Assembly (NCBI GenBank): GCA_023229645.1
Contig: JALNYU010000013.1
Location: 1-64,000, forward strand
Direction: 5' to 3'
Length of the DNA: 64,000 nucleotides
Source: Nevskia sp.
GTDB taxonomy: Bacteria; Pseudomonadota; Gammaproteobacteria; Nevskiales; Nevskiaceae
In this document: positions 25,342-33,288 of the stretch, piece after piece
Layout: each line of letters opens with the position of its first letter
How positions within the stretch are numbered: position 1 is the stretch's first letter
The notes under the pieces: model-generated
Told to the model about the DNA's origin: nothing
What the model saw: the letters and a program-made list of their open reading frames with translations, nothing else
Databases searched by the model: none
Program-made: the position numbers and the translations under genes

Positions 25342-26326
25342 TTCTCCCTGTGTAATTTGAATTTATTTTTTGTCTCGGAATATCTGTACCGCTCCGCCAG
25401 TATTCTCTGTAATGCAATACTGTTTAACGCGGAACGGATCATAATGGATAAATCCAATGGGAAGAATTTGAGATTGACGGCGATCAATATAGAAAATTTT
25501 TGAACGATTGCTAAATCTGCGATAACCAGCAAACAAATGCGGTTATTGTTGCAGCTAAAGGAGTTTCGGCCATTTCTCTGCACTCTTTTAAAGCGTATTT
25601 CTTACAAAAATGACGACTCTAATCATTATGATTAGTAAATCATTTCCAAGTTGTGACGCATTTGGCGTTTTTCGGTATATTTAGGACGGCGTTGATCGTG
25701 TGCAATGCCCGCTATAATTGAAATAAAGCTAAAGCGGTAACGCTGGAATTCAAAAAAACAGCGATGGTCGTTCATTGCGGCGTTCGGAAGCATCGAAATA
25801 CAGGGATAGAATGGAATTCTGCATTACTGTTATTTGCTTGAGAAAGCACGTCTATGGCGCGTGGGCACAGCAACCCGTGCGCTCATTACGGCGCAATGGG
25901 TATATTGGTTTTCAAAGCGGGGAGCCGCCTCGCAAATGAGCCGAATATCAATTCAGCTTGTTATCTCGCACATGCAAATGTCGCTAATATCAAACGTATG
26001 TGCTGCGTCTGTATCAGGATCTATTGACGCTTTTCTTTCGGCGCTATTTGCCGAAATATCTAGGCGTCTTATTGTTTCTCGTGTAAGCCGAGGTCAACCC
26101 TATAATCAATCAAACGTTGATCGATGTTCTAATGGTGTCTATCGGTGTTGTAGAAAGTTTTGGTTGTGGGTAGACCGCAATCCATTGCAGCGTTTGAATA
26201 TGAGGTAAAACTGCTTGCGATATTTAAGAGATATCAATACAGTTAGACTTAGTGATGATTCTAACGAACGTTTGGTTTTGCGTCAATATTCCTTTCGCGT
26301 GGCATTGATAAAAGTTAACGATCGAC
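25342..26326. promoter_or_regulatory. AT-rich intergenic region between the propeller cluster and the TetR gene
   Basis: About 985 bp with visibly lower GC than its neighbours and no convincing gene. It separates divergently transcribed units and must hold the promoters of both the minus-strand propeller gene and the TetR gene. A small inverted repeat, atcaa-acg-ttgat at 26109-26121, is a weak operator candidate. The open frames inside (up to 124 codons) lack family motifs and ribosome sites. Confidence 0.4.
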
Positions 26327-26881
26327 ATGTCCAGACAACAACTTATTCAAAATTTAATGGGCGCGTTCCGGCAATACGGCTACGAGGGCGCGACGTTATC
26401 GAGACTTTCCGCCGCTACAGGATTAGAGCGCGCCAGCCTTTATCATCATTTTCCGAATGGTAAGGAGCAGATGGCTCGGGTTGTGCTCGAGTTTGTCAAG
26501 CTCGGGTTAAAGCAGAGCATTTTGGCGCCGCTGGAATCTTCGGGCGATGCCGAGCAGCGAATTCGTAGCATGTCGATGCTGGTATCTGACTTTTATTGCG
26601 GGGGGCAGCAAGGTTGTCTGTTGGCGATGTTTACGTCAGGCGCCTTGGGCGATATTTTTCAATCGCAGATCAAAGACCTTTTCACGATTTGGATTGACGC
26701 GCTTGCCGCAGTTGCCGTTGAGACCGGGCTGCCGGCTGAGTTATCGCGGCGTCGTGCGGAAGATGCGCTGATACAGATTCAGGGCGCGTTGGTCTTAACG
26801 CGGGGAACGCAAGATCAGATGCCGTTTAAGCGTGTGATCAGCCGACTACCGCAGATTATGCTGGAACAGCAGGCGGCCTGA
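26327..26881 (+). CDS. TetR/AcrR family transcriptional regulator
   Basis: A 184-residue repressor-type protein. The N-terminal helix-turn-helix reads YEGATLSRLSAATGLERASLYHHFPNGKEQM (about 18-48), which is textbook TetR. The C-terminal half (about 60-180) is helical and contains GGQQGCLLAMF, as in the LmrA/YxaF-like TetR group. Target is unknown; its position divergent from the propeller/diiron-oxidase cluster makes control of that cluster the simplest guess. It is preceded by the AT-rich intergenic region. Confidence 0.9.
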   Translation: MSRQQLIQNLMGAFRQYGYEGATLSRLSAATGLERASLYHHFPNGKEQMARVVLEFVKLGLKQSILAPLESSGDAEQRIRSMSMLVSDFYCGGQQGCLLAMFTSGALGDIFQSQIKDLFTIWIDALAAVAVETGLPAELSRRRAEDALIQIQGALVLTRGTQDQMPFKRVISRLPQIMLEQQAA

Positions 26882-26928
26882 TATTTTCTGCAGTACCCGG
26901 CAGGACGCAAGCGCATGAGCTGAGCTGA

Positions 26929-27384
26929 TCACAGTTTGCTATTGATAAACGCCCATTCGGCGGTGGTTACCGGTGTTACTGAGAGACGATTGCCGCGCGC
27001 CAACAACGGCATCGTTGCTAGTTCCGGATACTGTTTTAATTCCGTCAAGCTCAGCAGACGGGTTTTTTTCACCAGCTTTACGTCGACATTAAGCCAGCGT
27101 GGCTGCTCTGCTTTAGCTTGCGGATCGTAGTATTTGCTTTCGGGATCAAACTGGCTTGCATCCGGGTAGGCTGGTGTCGTGATCTCGGCCAGGCCAGCAA
27201 TTCCAGGGACTGCACAGCTGGAGTGATAAAAAAACGCCAAATCACCAACGGCCATTTGGTCGCGCATAAAATTGCGCACTTGATAGTTGCGTACGCCGTA
27301 CCAAACGGTGGTCTGATTCTCCGCGCGCTCAAGATCTTCGATGCCGAATTCGTCAGGCTCAGACTTCATCAACCAATATTTCAT
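26929..27384 (-). CDS. EVE domain protein
   Basis: A 151-residue single EVE-domain protein (PUA-like fold). The opening MKYWLMKSEPDEFGIEDL, the WYGVRNYQVRNFMRD block and the FFYHSSCAVPGIAGLAEI block are those of the YTH/EVE group related to human THYN1. EVE domains bind modified bases in DNA or RNA; stand-alone bacterial copies of this size are common housekeeping genes and do not on their own indicate a defence system. The ATG is the natural start. Confidence 0.93.
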   Translation of the reverse strand: MKYWLMKSEPDEFGIEDLERAENQTTVWYGVRNYQVRNFMRDQMAVGDLAFFYHSSCAVPGIAGLAEITTPAYPDASQFDPESKYYDPQAKAEQPRWLNVDVKLVKKTRLLSLTELKQYPELATMPLLARGNRLSVTPVTTAEWAFINSKL

Positions 27385-27605
27385 AGCGCAACGGTGCTCG
27401 GAGAACGGAGAATATAAGGCAATCGCTTTTTAATTCGCCGCTATTTTACCCGACGCAACCTCCTAATCGGCACATCGCTGTCGGACCTGCCGATGTCACT
27501 TAGAACGGCCGCCGCTCACATCCTTGCGAGCGGGGCCGCTTGCAGCAAACAAGCTTAGCTGAGTTGACGCGATATCAACTGAATCTGAGCAGTGTTACGA
27601 AACGC

Positions 27606-28064
27606 TTACTTCTTCGGCGCGTCAGCAACGTAGTCGAACTTGCCAGGCTGGCTGATGAAGAAAATGCATTCGTTCGGCGACAGGCACTTCGTTACGTGGC
27701 GTTCGCCACCTTTTTGGAACCAGTAAGAACCGACCGGCAGCGCGACATCCGCAGCGCCCGGCAGGCCATTGGCGCCGACGCCGGAAATAACAACACCGTA
27801 GTAGTCTTCGGTATGGATGTGGAGCGGGCTGACAAAGCCGGACGGCATTTTGATGAAGGTGCCGTGCGCGCCGTGGGCGAGGTCGCCGTAGGCCGGGCCG
27901 GCTTGCAGTTCGCCGTGGACGCCATCGGTGATGCCGGTTTTGCCAAACTGCAGCTGCGTGATCGGGGTGCTGACCGAAGGCTTGCCTTCCGGCGCAGCCG
28001 CTGCGGCCATTGAAACGCAGGCCAGCGCTGCCGTGGCGAGAACCTTCAAGTGTTTAATCTTCAT
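27606..28064 (-). CDS. Secreted cupin (DUF4437-like) protein
   Basis: A 152-residue exported protein: signal peptide to about residue 23 (SMAAAAA), then a single cupin with SPLHIHTEDYYGVVISG (His pair for metal) and QKGGERHVTKC (third His). Length and motifs fit the periplasmic DUF4437/cupin_2 proteins found in many proteobacteria; no substrate is known. It lies downstream of the SDR gene on the same strand (76 bp gap), so it may belong to the hydrolase-SDR unit. Confidence 0.78.
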   Translation of the reverse strand: MKIKHLKVLATAALACVSMAAAAAPEGKPSVSTPITQLQFGKTGITDGVHGELQAGPAYGDLAHGAHGTFIKMPSGFVSPLHIHTEDYYGVVISGVGANGLPGAADVALPVGSYWFQKGGERHVTKCLSPNECIFFISQPGKFDYVADAPKK

Positions 28065-28140
28065 GACGTCATTCTTCCTATGTCAACCGTAAATGTGAGG
28101 CCGCGAGTACAACCGACGGCGGCCCGGCGTCGGGTCAAGC

Positions 28141-28923
28141 TCAAACTGATTTGATCTCGCCGCCGTCGATACGGAACGACGAACCTGTGATCCATTCCGC
28201 CGCCGGCGAGACCAGAAAGGCCAGAAATTCGGCGATGTCTTCGGGCTGGCCGTAGCGGGCGATGCCGGTTTCCTTGGCGTAGATTTCCATCGCATTGCTG
28301 ATCGGCAGATTTTTTGACGCCGCATATTTTTCGAGCATGACCCGACGCCGATCGGTGAGGACAGGGCCGGGCATGACTGAATTGACCCGCACACCATCGG
28401 TTAGCCCACGTTCGGAAAACGCTTTGGCCATTGCCGATATCGCCGCGTTGATGGTGCCGATTGCGACGAGTGCCGGCTTCGGCGTGATCGCCGCGGTGCC
28501 GGATGTAAACACCACCGTGCCCTTAGTTCGCATCAACTCCGACCATGCGACCAAAGTTAAACGCCGCGCGCCGTGGAATTTGAGCGCCAAGCCATCGGCC
28601 CAATCGTCATCCGTCATTTCGAACAGATCAGCTTGCTTAACCGCGCCAGCAATGTTGACCAGGGCATCGATGCGACCAAATGCGCTCAGCGTTGTTGTGA
28701 CAACTTCGGCCGCTGCGGTCGGCTGTTTTAGATCCATCGGCACCGGCAGGGCTTTTTTGCCCTGCGCGGCGAGTTCCTTGGTCAGCGATTCCAGGCCTTC
28801 TGCTGAACGCGCAACAATCGCGACCGCAGAAAAATCCTGAGCGAGCCGCTTTGCAGTCGCGCGACCAATACCACGGCTGGCGCCGGTGACGATCGCAACC
28901 CGTTGGCTATCCGCTACGGTCAT
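28141..28923 (-). CDS. Atypical short-chain dehydrogenase/reductase lacking the Tyr-Lys pair
   Basis: A 260-residue Rossmann-fold SDR. Cofactor-binding TGASRGIG is at about 14-21 and a NIAG motif at about 90-93. In the active-site region the usual Y-x3-K is not seen: after VVFTSGTAAITPKPALVA the chain reads IGTINAAISAM, so Tyr and Lys appear replaced by Ile and Asn. PGPVLTDRRR follows as the normal post-catalytic motif. It belongs to a divergent SDR group and may reduce by another mechanism or act without catalysis. It overlaps the hydrolase stop/start by 4 bp. Confidence 0.85.
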   Translation of the reverse strand: MTVADSQRVAIVTGASRGIGRATAKRLAQDFSAVAIVARSAEGLESLTKELAAQGKKALPVPMDLKQPTAAAEVVTTTLSAFGRIDALVNIAGAVKQADLFEMTDDDWADGLALKFHGARRLTLVAWSELMRTKGTVVFTSGTAAITPKPALVAIGTINAAISAMAKAFSERGLTDGVRVNSVMPGPVLTDRRRVMLEKYAASKNLPISNAMEIYAKETGIARYGQPEDIAEFLAFLVSPAAEWITGSSFRIDGGEIKSV

Positions 28924-29792
28924 GCCGCCTTCTCAAGATCCTGGATGAAGACGCGCTTGATGTGTGCGGCGACTTCGGCAGCGTGCTCGTCGAGTACGAA
29001 GTGGCCGCCGTCAATCCAGACGAGATCGGCGTTTGGCAGGTCGTTGCGGTAGGCCTCGGCGCCGGCCGGGATGAAGAATGGATCGTGCTTGCCCCAAACG
29101 ATCAACGTCTTCGGCTGGTGGCTGCGCAGATACTGATGCCATTCATCGTACTTGGCGACGTTGCTCTGGTAGTTGACGAGCAGGTTGAGCTGATACGCGT
29201 CGGTACCTGGACGGTCAAGCAGAGCCTGGTCGTGTGTCCAGCTATCCGGGTTCAGGCCGCTCGGATTTTTTGCCCCGTGCGTATATTGGAATTGCGTGGT
29301 TTCCGCTTTGAGGAAATTCCGTGCGCCGGCTTCGGTGGTTTCATTGCGTTCGGCCCAAAGTGGCAAGAACACCTGCTTTACTGGTTCGCCGACGCCTTCC
29401 ATGTAGGCGTTCGCGTTCTGAATAATCAGGCCGGTGACGCGCTCCGGGTGGGCGGTGGCGATACGGAAGCCAATCGGGCCGCCGTAATCTTGCATATAGA
29501 GCGCGTAGTGGCTGATGCCGAGTTGCGTCAGCAGCTTATCGGTGAGGTCGGCGAGCTTTTCGAAGCTGTAGTCGAATTCGGTGCTCTTCGGCGCGTCGGA
29601 GTAGCCAAAACCGAGGTAGTCCGGTGCAATAACGTGGAAACGATCGGCGAGCAGCGGAATGAGATCGCGGAACATGTGGCTGGACGACGGAAAGCCGTGC
29701 AGCAGGACGATGGTTGGCGCGGCGGCTGAGCCGGCAGCGCGATAAAAAATCTTGTGGCCGTCAACGACCGCGGTTTGGTGCGTAGTGCTCAT
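28920..29792 (-). CDS. Alpha/beta hydrolase with Asp nucleophile (epoxide hydrolase/dehalogenase type)
   Basis: A 290-residue alpha/beta-fold hydrolase. The start at 29792 (MSTTHQTAVVDG) is chosen for its agaagg/aggag ribosome site; the frame is open 47 codons further up. The oxyanion motif is LHGFPSSSHMFRDLI. The nucleophile elbow reads YMQDYGGPIG, with Asp in place of the usual Ser, as in haloalkane dehalogenases and soluble epoxide hydrolases. Further motifs are VWGKHDPFFIP (acid) and DGGHFVLDEH (His). It is the first gene of a two- or three-gene unit with the SDR and the cupin. Substrate is unknown. Confidence 0.88.
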   Translation of the reverse strand: MSTTHQTAVVDGHKIFYRAAGSAAAPTIVLLHGFPSSSHMFRDLIPLLADRFHVIAPDYLGFGYSDAPKSTEFDYSFEKLADLTDKLLTQLGISHYALYMQDYGGPIGFRIATAHPERVTGLIIQNANAYMEGVGEPVKQVFLPLWAERNETTEAGARNFLKAETTQFQYTHGAKNPSGLNPDSWTHDQALLDRPGTDAYQLNLLVNYQSNVAKYDEWHQYLRSHQPKTLIVWGKHDPFFIPAGAEAYRNDLPNADLVWIDGGHFVLDEHAAEVAAHIKRVFIQDLEKAA

Positions 29793-30288
29793 GCCGAAGG
29801 CTCCTAAACGTCGTGAAAGAGTCTCGGGCGCGGTAACGGGCCTGTGCTTTATCAGCCAGACATTCAGCGGCGCTGAAAATGCTTCGCGGCGTGAACGCAA
29901 TTCAAAACGGATACGGTGCGCCCGAGTAACCATTTAAATCGTAAAACAAGGTTACGTCTTGCTTGGGTAACCTGTCAATCAATTATTTTAAGGTTACAGA
30001 TTGATTGCAGCTGGCCTCGATCTGGCCGGCTTGCCAGCGGCACGGGTTGGGGGTTTAGGGCGCTCGTCGCTGTAGGACGTAATCGCCAGGCATTTGTGCC
30101 GCCGGGTCGGGATTCCACCGCCGTGGGCGGCAAATCGGTCGCGCGCGGCCGTGCTGCCAGCGTCCTCGAGGCCTTATTTATACCGAACGTACGGTGTAGG
30201 GAAGCGGCGCACAATCGTGATCAATGTCGTTTGAAACCTGACATTAAATGCGGACCGCCTCAGCAGAGGGTCCCAGAGGCTGACGGCC
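29793..30288. promoter_or_regulatory. Intergenic region upstream of the hydrolase-SDR unit, with AGGTTAC repeats
   Basis: A 496-bp interval without a recognisable gene. It contains an inverted repeat aggttac (29949-29955) / gtaacct (29967-29973) and a third aggttac at 29991-29997, roughly 150-200 bp upstream of the hydrolase start. The arrangement looks like a regulator-binding site, although no cognate regulator is adjacent. Confidence 0.4.
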
Positions 30289-31332
30289 TCAGATCAGGCG
30301 CAGGCGCGTCAGTTCTTCCTTGAAATAGGCGTAGAAGATCGGTGCAGCGATCAGCCCGGTGATGCCAAACGCGGTTTCCATCACCAACATCACGATTAGT
30401 AATTCCCAGGCGCGCGCCCTGATTTTTGACCCGATGATGCGCGCGTTCATAAAGTATTCGAGCTTATGCACGACGATCAAAAACAGCAGCGAAGCCAGCG
30501 CCAGCTGCAGTGAATCGCTAAGGCTAACAATGACGATGATCGTATTTGAAATCAGGTTGCCGATGATGGGCAGCAGGCCTGCAACCCAAGTGACGACGAC
30601 TAGGGTTTTTACTTGCGGTAAATGCACGCCGAACAGCGGTAGCGCCACGCCGAGATACAGCCAAGTGAACAGGGTATTGAGCGTTGCGATCCAAGTTTGC
30701 GCAAATACGACGTTACGGAACGCGCTGGCTAGGCGGCTGGTGTGTTCAGTGATGTTGTGTGATAGGGGACCCAGCGCCGGGTTGGCGGTGGTTTTGCGGA
30801 GCGCAAGCATGGCGCCGACGATCATGCCGATCAGGATATGCGCAAGTCCGCGGCTAAAGGATTTCCCAAAGCCCTGTAGCTCGCTACCGTGTTTGCGTAG
30901 CAACTCAACTAAGCCTGTACGCAATTCTTCGGCATCGTTGGGTAGCGATTCAACCAACCAACTGGGGAGCCGGCTGCGGGAGTTGTCGATCGCCTCCGCG
31001 AGCTTGCCTAATAGCGCAGGCAAGCCGTCGCTGCCATGTCTGAGCAGCGCCAGTAAGTTCAAAATTGCGATTGCCAGTAAGGTAACGACAACCGTTGCGA
31101 CCAACGCGACCGCGACGACCTTTGCTGACTCGCGGCCCAAAGTCGCGACGCGCAGCCGCTGCGCCAGGCTGTGGATGAGCTCGTGCACCAGTAGCCCTGA
31201 GATTAGGGCGGCGAGTAGATGCAGTTTAAGGATCAGCACCATCAGCACGAAGGCCGTCGTCAACGCAATGAGGTCGACACGGCTGATCGACAGCGGTGCA
31301 GGGTTAGAGGGCATCGCAGAGGGGTTCGACAT
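30289..31332 (-). CDS. AI-2E family transporter (PerM/YdiK-type membrane protein)
   Basis: A 347-residue polytopic membrane protein with about eight predicted helices: pairs near 20-60, a long pair near 75-100, a central soluble helical stretch (about 100-160) and a cluster from 200 to 335 including the family signature LPLFGVHLPQVK...LPIIGNLISNT and FGITGLIAAPIFYAYFKEEL. Family members have been assigned to autoinducer-2 export or Na+/H+ antiport; neither can be claimed here. It is divergent from dusB. Confidence 0.88.
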   Translation of the reverse strand: MSNPSAMPSNPAPLSISRVDLIALTTAFVLMVLILKLHLLAALISGLLVHELIHSLAQRLRVATLGRESAKVVAVALVATVVVTLLAIAILNLLALLRHGSDGLPALLGKLAEAIDNSRSRLPSWLVESLPNDAEELRTGLVELLRKHGSELQGFGKSFSRGLAHILIGMIVGAMLALRKTTANPALGPLSHNITEHTSRLASAFRNVVFAQTWIATLNTLFTWLYLGVALPLFGVHLPQVKTLVVVTWVAGLLPIIGNLISNTIIVIVSLSDSLQLALASLLFLIVVHKLEYFMNARIIGSKIRARAWELLIVMLVMETAFGITGLIAAPIFYAYFKEELTRLRLI

Positions 31333-31399
31333 GGCTCAATAATAAGGCGTCAGGGCGTGTTCGGCTGCGTAATCCGGCGTGATCAGCGAAAATATCTGC

Positions 31400-32386
31400 A
31401 TGCAGATTGGACTTTATCGAATCGAACCCGCGTTAGTGCTCGCACCGATGGCGGGCGTCACGGATATTGCGTTCCGGCGTTTATGCCGCCGGCTTGGCGC
31501 TGGCCTCGCGGTATCGGAAATGACGAGCGTTGATCCCCGCATGTGGAAGACAGAAAAGTCGCGGACCCGCATGCAGCACGCTGGCGAGCCGGGGCCGATC
31601 TCGGTCCAGATCGCCGGCAGCGACCCGCAGCAACTAGCCGCCGCTGCGCGGCATAACGTTGCACATGGTGCACAGATCATCGACATCAACATGGGCTGTC
31701 CGGCGAAGAAGGTGTGCAAGGTCGATGCTGGCTCAGCCTTATTGCGAGATGAGGTATTGGTGGCGCAAATCTGCGCTGCGGTTGTCGCTGCGGTGCCGGT
31801 TCCGGTGACGTTAAAAATTCGCACCGGCTGGTCGCGTGATGCGCGCAACGGCGTACGCATCGCCCAGATCGCCGAAGACGCCGGCATCGCTGCATTGGCC
31901 GTCCACGGCCGCAGCCGGGAAGATCGTTTCGAAGGGGTTGCTGAGTACGACACCATCGCGGCGATCAAGCAGCGTGTCGGAATTCCAATCATCGCGAACG
32001 GTGATATCAGCACCCCTGATCAGGCACGCGCGGTGCTTGCGTATACCGGTGCTGATGCGTTGATGATCGGCCGTGCGGCGCAAGGGCGGCCTTGGATTTT
32101 TCGTGACTTAGCGCATGCGCTCGCGGGCGGTGCACCGCTGCCGTCGCCATCGGCGGAATGGATCGGCGGCGTTTTATTGGAGCACTTGCGCGGCTTGTAT
32201 GCGCTCTATGGAGAAGTACAAGGGGTGCGTATCGCACGCAAGCATGTGCGCTGGTACTGTCAGGATCACATGGCGGCAGAAGCGTTCTGGGCGCAGATCT
32301 GCAATGTCCACACGGCGCGGGGCCAGTATGCGGGCGTCGCTAGCTTTTTTGGTATCGACGACGATGGGCTCGCACTTGCGGCCTAA
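31400..32386 (+). CDS. dusB: tRNA-dihydrouridine synthase DusB
   Basis: A 328-residue FMN-dependent dihydrouridine synthase. The ATG at 31400 (MQIGLYRIEPALVLAPMAG) aligns with known DusB starts; a GTG seven codons upstream is possible. It carries LAPMAGVTD, the active-site GCPAKKVCKVDAGSALLRD with the catalytic Cys, LKIRTGW, VHGRSREDRFEG, IANGDI and MIGRAAQGRPWIF. The enzyme reduces a uridine in the tRNA D-loop. In many gammaproteobacteria dusB is followed by fis; here no fis gene follows. Confidence 0.93.
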   Translation: MQIGLYRIEPALVLAPMAGVTDIAFRRLCRRLGAGLAVSEMTSVDPRMWKTEKSRTRMQHAGEPGPISVQIAGSDPQQLAAAARHNVAHGAQIIDINMGCPAKKVCKVDAGSALLRDEVLVAQICAAVVAAVPVPVTLKIRTGWSRDARNGVRIAQIAEDAGIAALAVHGRSREDRFEGVAEYDTIAAIKQRVGIPIIANGDISTPDQARAVLAYTGADALMIGRAAQGRPWIFRDLAHALAGGAPLPSPSAEWIGGVLLEHLRGLYALYGEVQGVRIARKHVRWYCQDHMAAEAFWAQICNVHTARGQYAGVASFFGIDDDGLALAA

Positions 32387-32460
32387 AGCATCAGTAGCGG
32401 CGCCAGCGTTGTGGGATGCGAGGGGGCAGTTACTGAGCGGGTGAGCAATAGCACCCGGTT

Positions 32461-32488
32461 AAGAAAAGCTCGGCGCTAGGCGCCGAGC
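32461..32488 (-). terminator. Rho-independent terminator of the histone-like gene
   Basis: On the minus strand: a perfect 9-bp stem gctcggcgc/gcgccgagc with a 3-base loop, then ttttctt. It lies about 22 bp after the stop of the histone-like gene and between convergent genes. Confidence 0.85.
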
Positions 32489-32510
32489 CCGAAATTCTGG
32501 CGCTCGGCGT

Positions 32511-32861
32511 TTAAGGTTTGCTGACCGGTGCCTTTGTGGCCACAGCCTTCTTCGCCGCTGCTTTTTTTGCTACTGCTTTTTTCGCGACGGCTTTCTTTGC
32601 AACCGGTGCTTTCACTGCAGGTGCTGCTGCTTTCTTAGCAACTGCCTTCTTTGCAACGGCTTTCGTTGCGACGGCTTTCGTAGCAACCGCTTTCGTTGCT
32701 GTCGGCGCTTTCTTGGCTACTGCTTTTTTCGCGACGACGGTCTTGGCAACGGCTTTTTTGACTGCAGCTTTTTTCGCTGCCGGCGCCTTCTTGGCTACCG
32801 CTTTTTTAACGACGGCTTTCTTTGCGACGGCTTTTTTGGCAGCAGCTTTTTTCACAGCCAT
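32511..32861 (-). CDS. Histone H1-like Lys/Ala-rich DNA-binding protein
   Basis: A 116-residue protein made almost wholly of K-K-A-V-A-K-type repeats (AVKKAAAKKAVAKKAV..., with A(T/P)KA variants). The start at 32861 is preceded by gggaggttccc-like sequence with a proper ribosome site; the upstream extension lacks the composition. Such tails resemble AlgP/HctB/H1-like proteins that coat DNA. There is no globular domain. The opposite strand is open over the same span only because of the repeat composition. Repeat number is expected to vary between strains. Confidence 0.85.
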   Translation of the reverse strand: MAVKKAAAKKAVAKKAVVKKAVAKKAPAAKKAAVKKAVAKTVVAKKAVAKKAPTATKAVATKAVATKAVAKKAVAKKAAAPAVKAPVAKKAVAKKAVAKKAAAKKAVATKAPVSKP

Positions 32862-33288
32862 GGGAACCTCCCAACTATTGGAAAAGGGCCCTACTTGCCG
32901 GCGCCTTTCGCAGGCAATGTCAAGGCCACATCCAATAGTGTCACCGCTGAAATTGAAACACAATATCTAGTAATGTCGCGTCAGGCAGAGGCTGTGCGCT
33001 GTGCTGTAAAGCCAAACTCATTCACACGTTATCGGGCCGCGAAATGACGTCTTTAGTAGGGTTTCTTCCGAGAGGTGGAATAACAGTGCGTTAACGCCGG
33101 TCAAGTCGGATGTCGTCATTGACTAAATTATGACAAATCTTTTTATTTTCAATTGGTTTTATAGATAAATAAGAATATCTATTAACGCTAAGTGGAGAGT
33201 TTCAGCGGTATGGCTATTGCGGTAAACGGCTTAAGTGTTGCGTGTTTTTCGCCAGTCCCCTAGAAAATTTTTAACGAGTGAGTACCGC
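32862..33288. other. Intergenic region without recognisable gene
   Basis: About 430 bp between the divergent histone-like and dehydrogenase genes, AT-rich towards 33120-33190. It should contain both promoters. I see no RNA gene, repeat or convincing short coding frame. Confidence 0.4.

Noticed and set aside
25834..26208. 124-codon frame in the AT-rich interval
   Set aside because: No family features, no ribosome site, and unlike real genes in composition.
26929..27384. EVE protein as a sign of a defence island
   Set aside because: Stand-alone EVE genes are common housekeeping genes and no restriction or toxin genes are adjacent.
28962..29729. 255-codon plus-strand frame
   Set aside because: Antisense to the hydrolase with clear catalytic motifs.
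30359..31342. 327-codon plus-strand frame
   Set aside because: Antisense to the AI-2E-type transporter; Ser/Thr/Arg-rich product typical of a shadow.
32518..32970. 150-codon plus-strand frame of repetitive Phe/Ala/Thr residues
   Set aside because: It is the mirror of the Lys/Ala-rich histone-like gene; repeat composition opens both strands.
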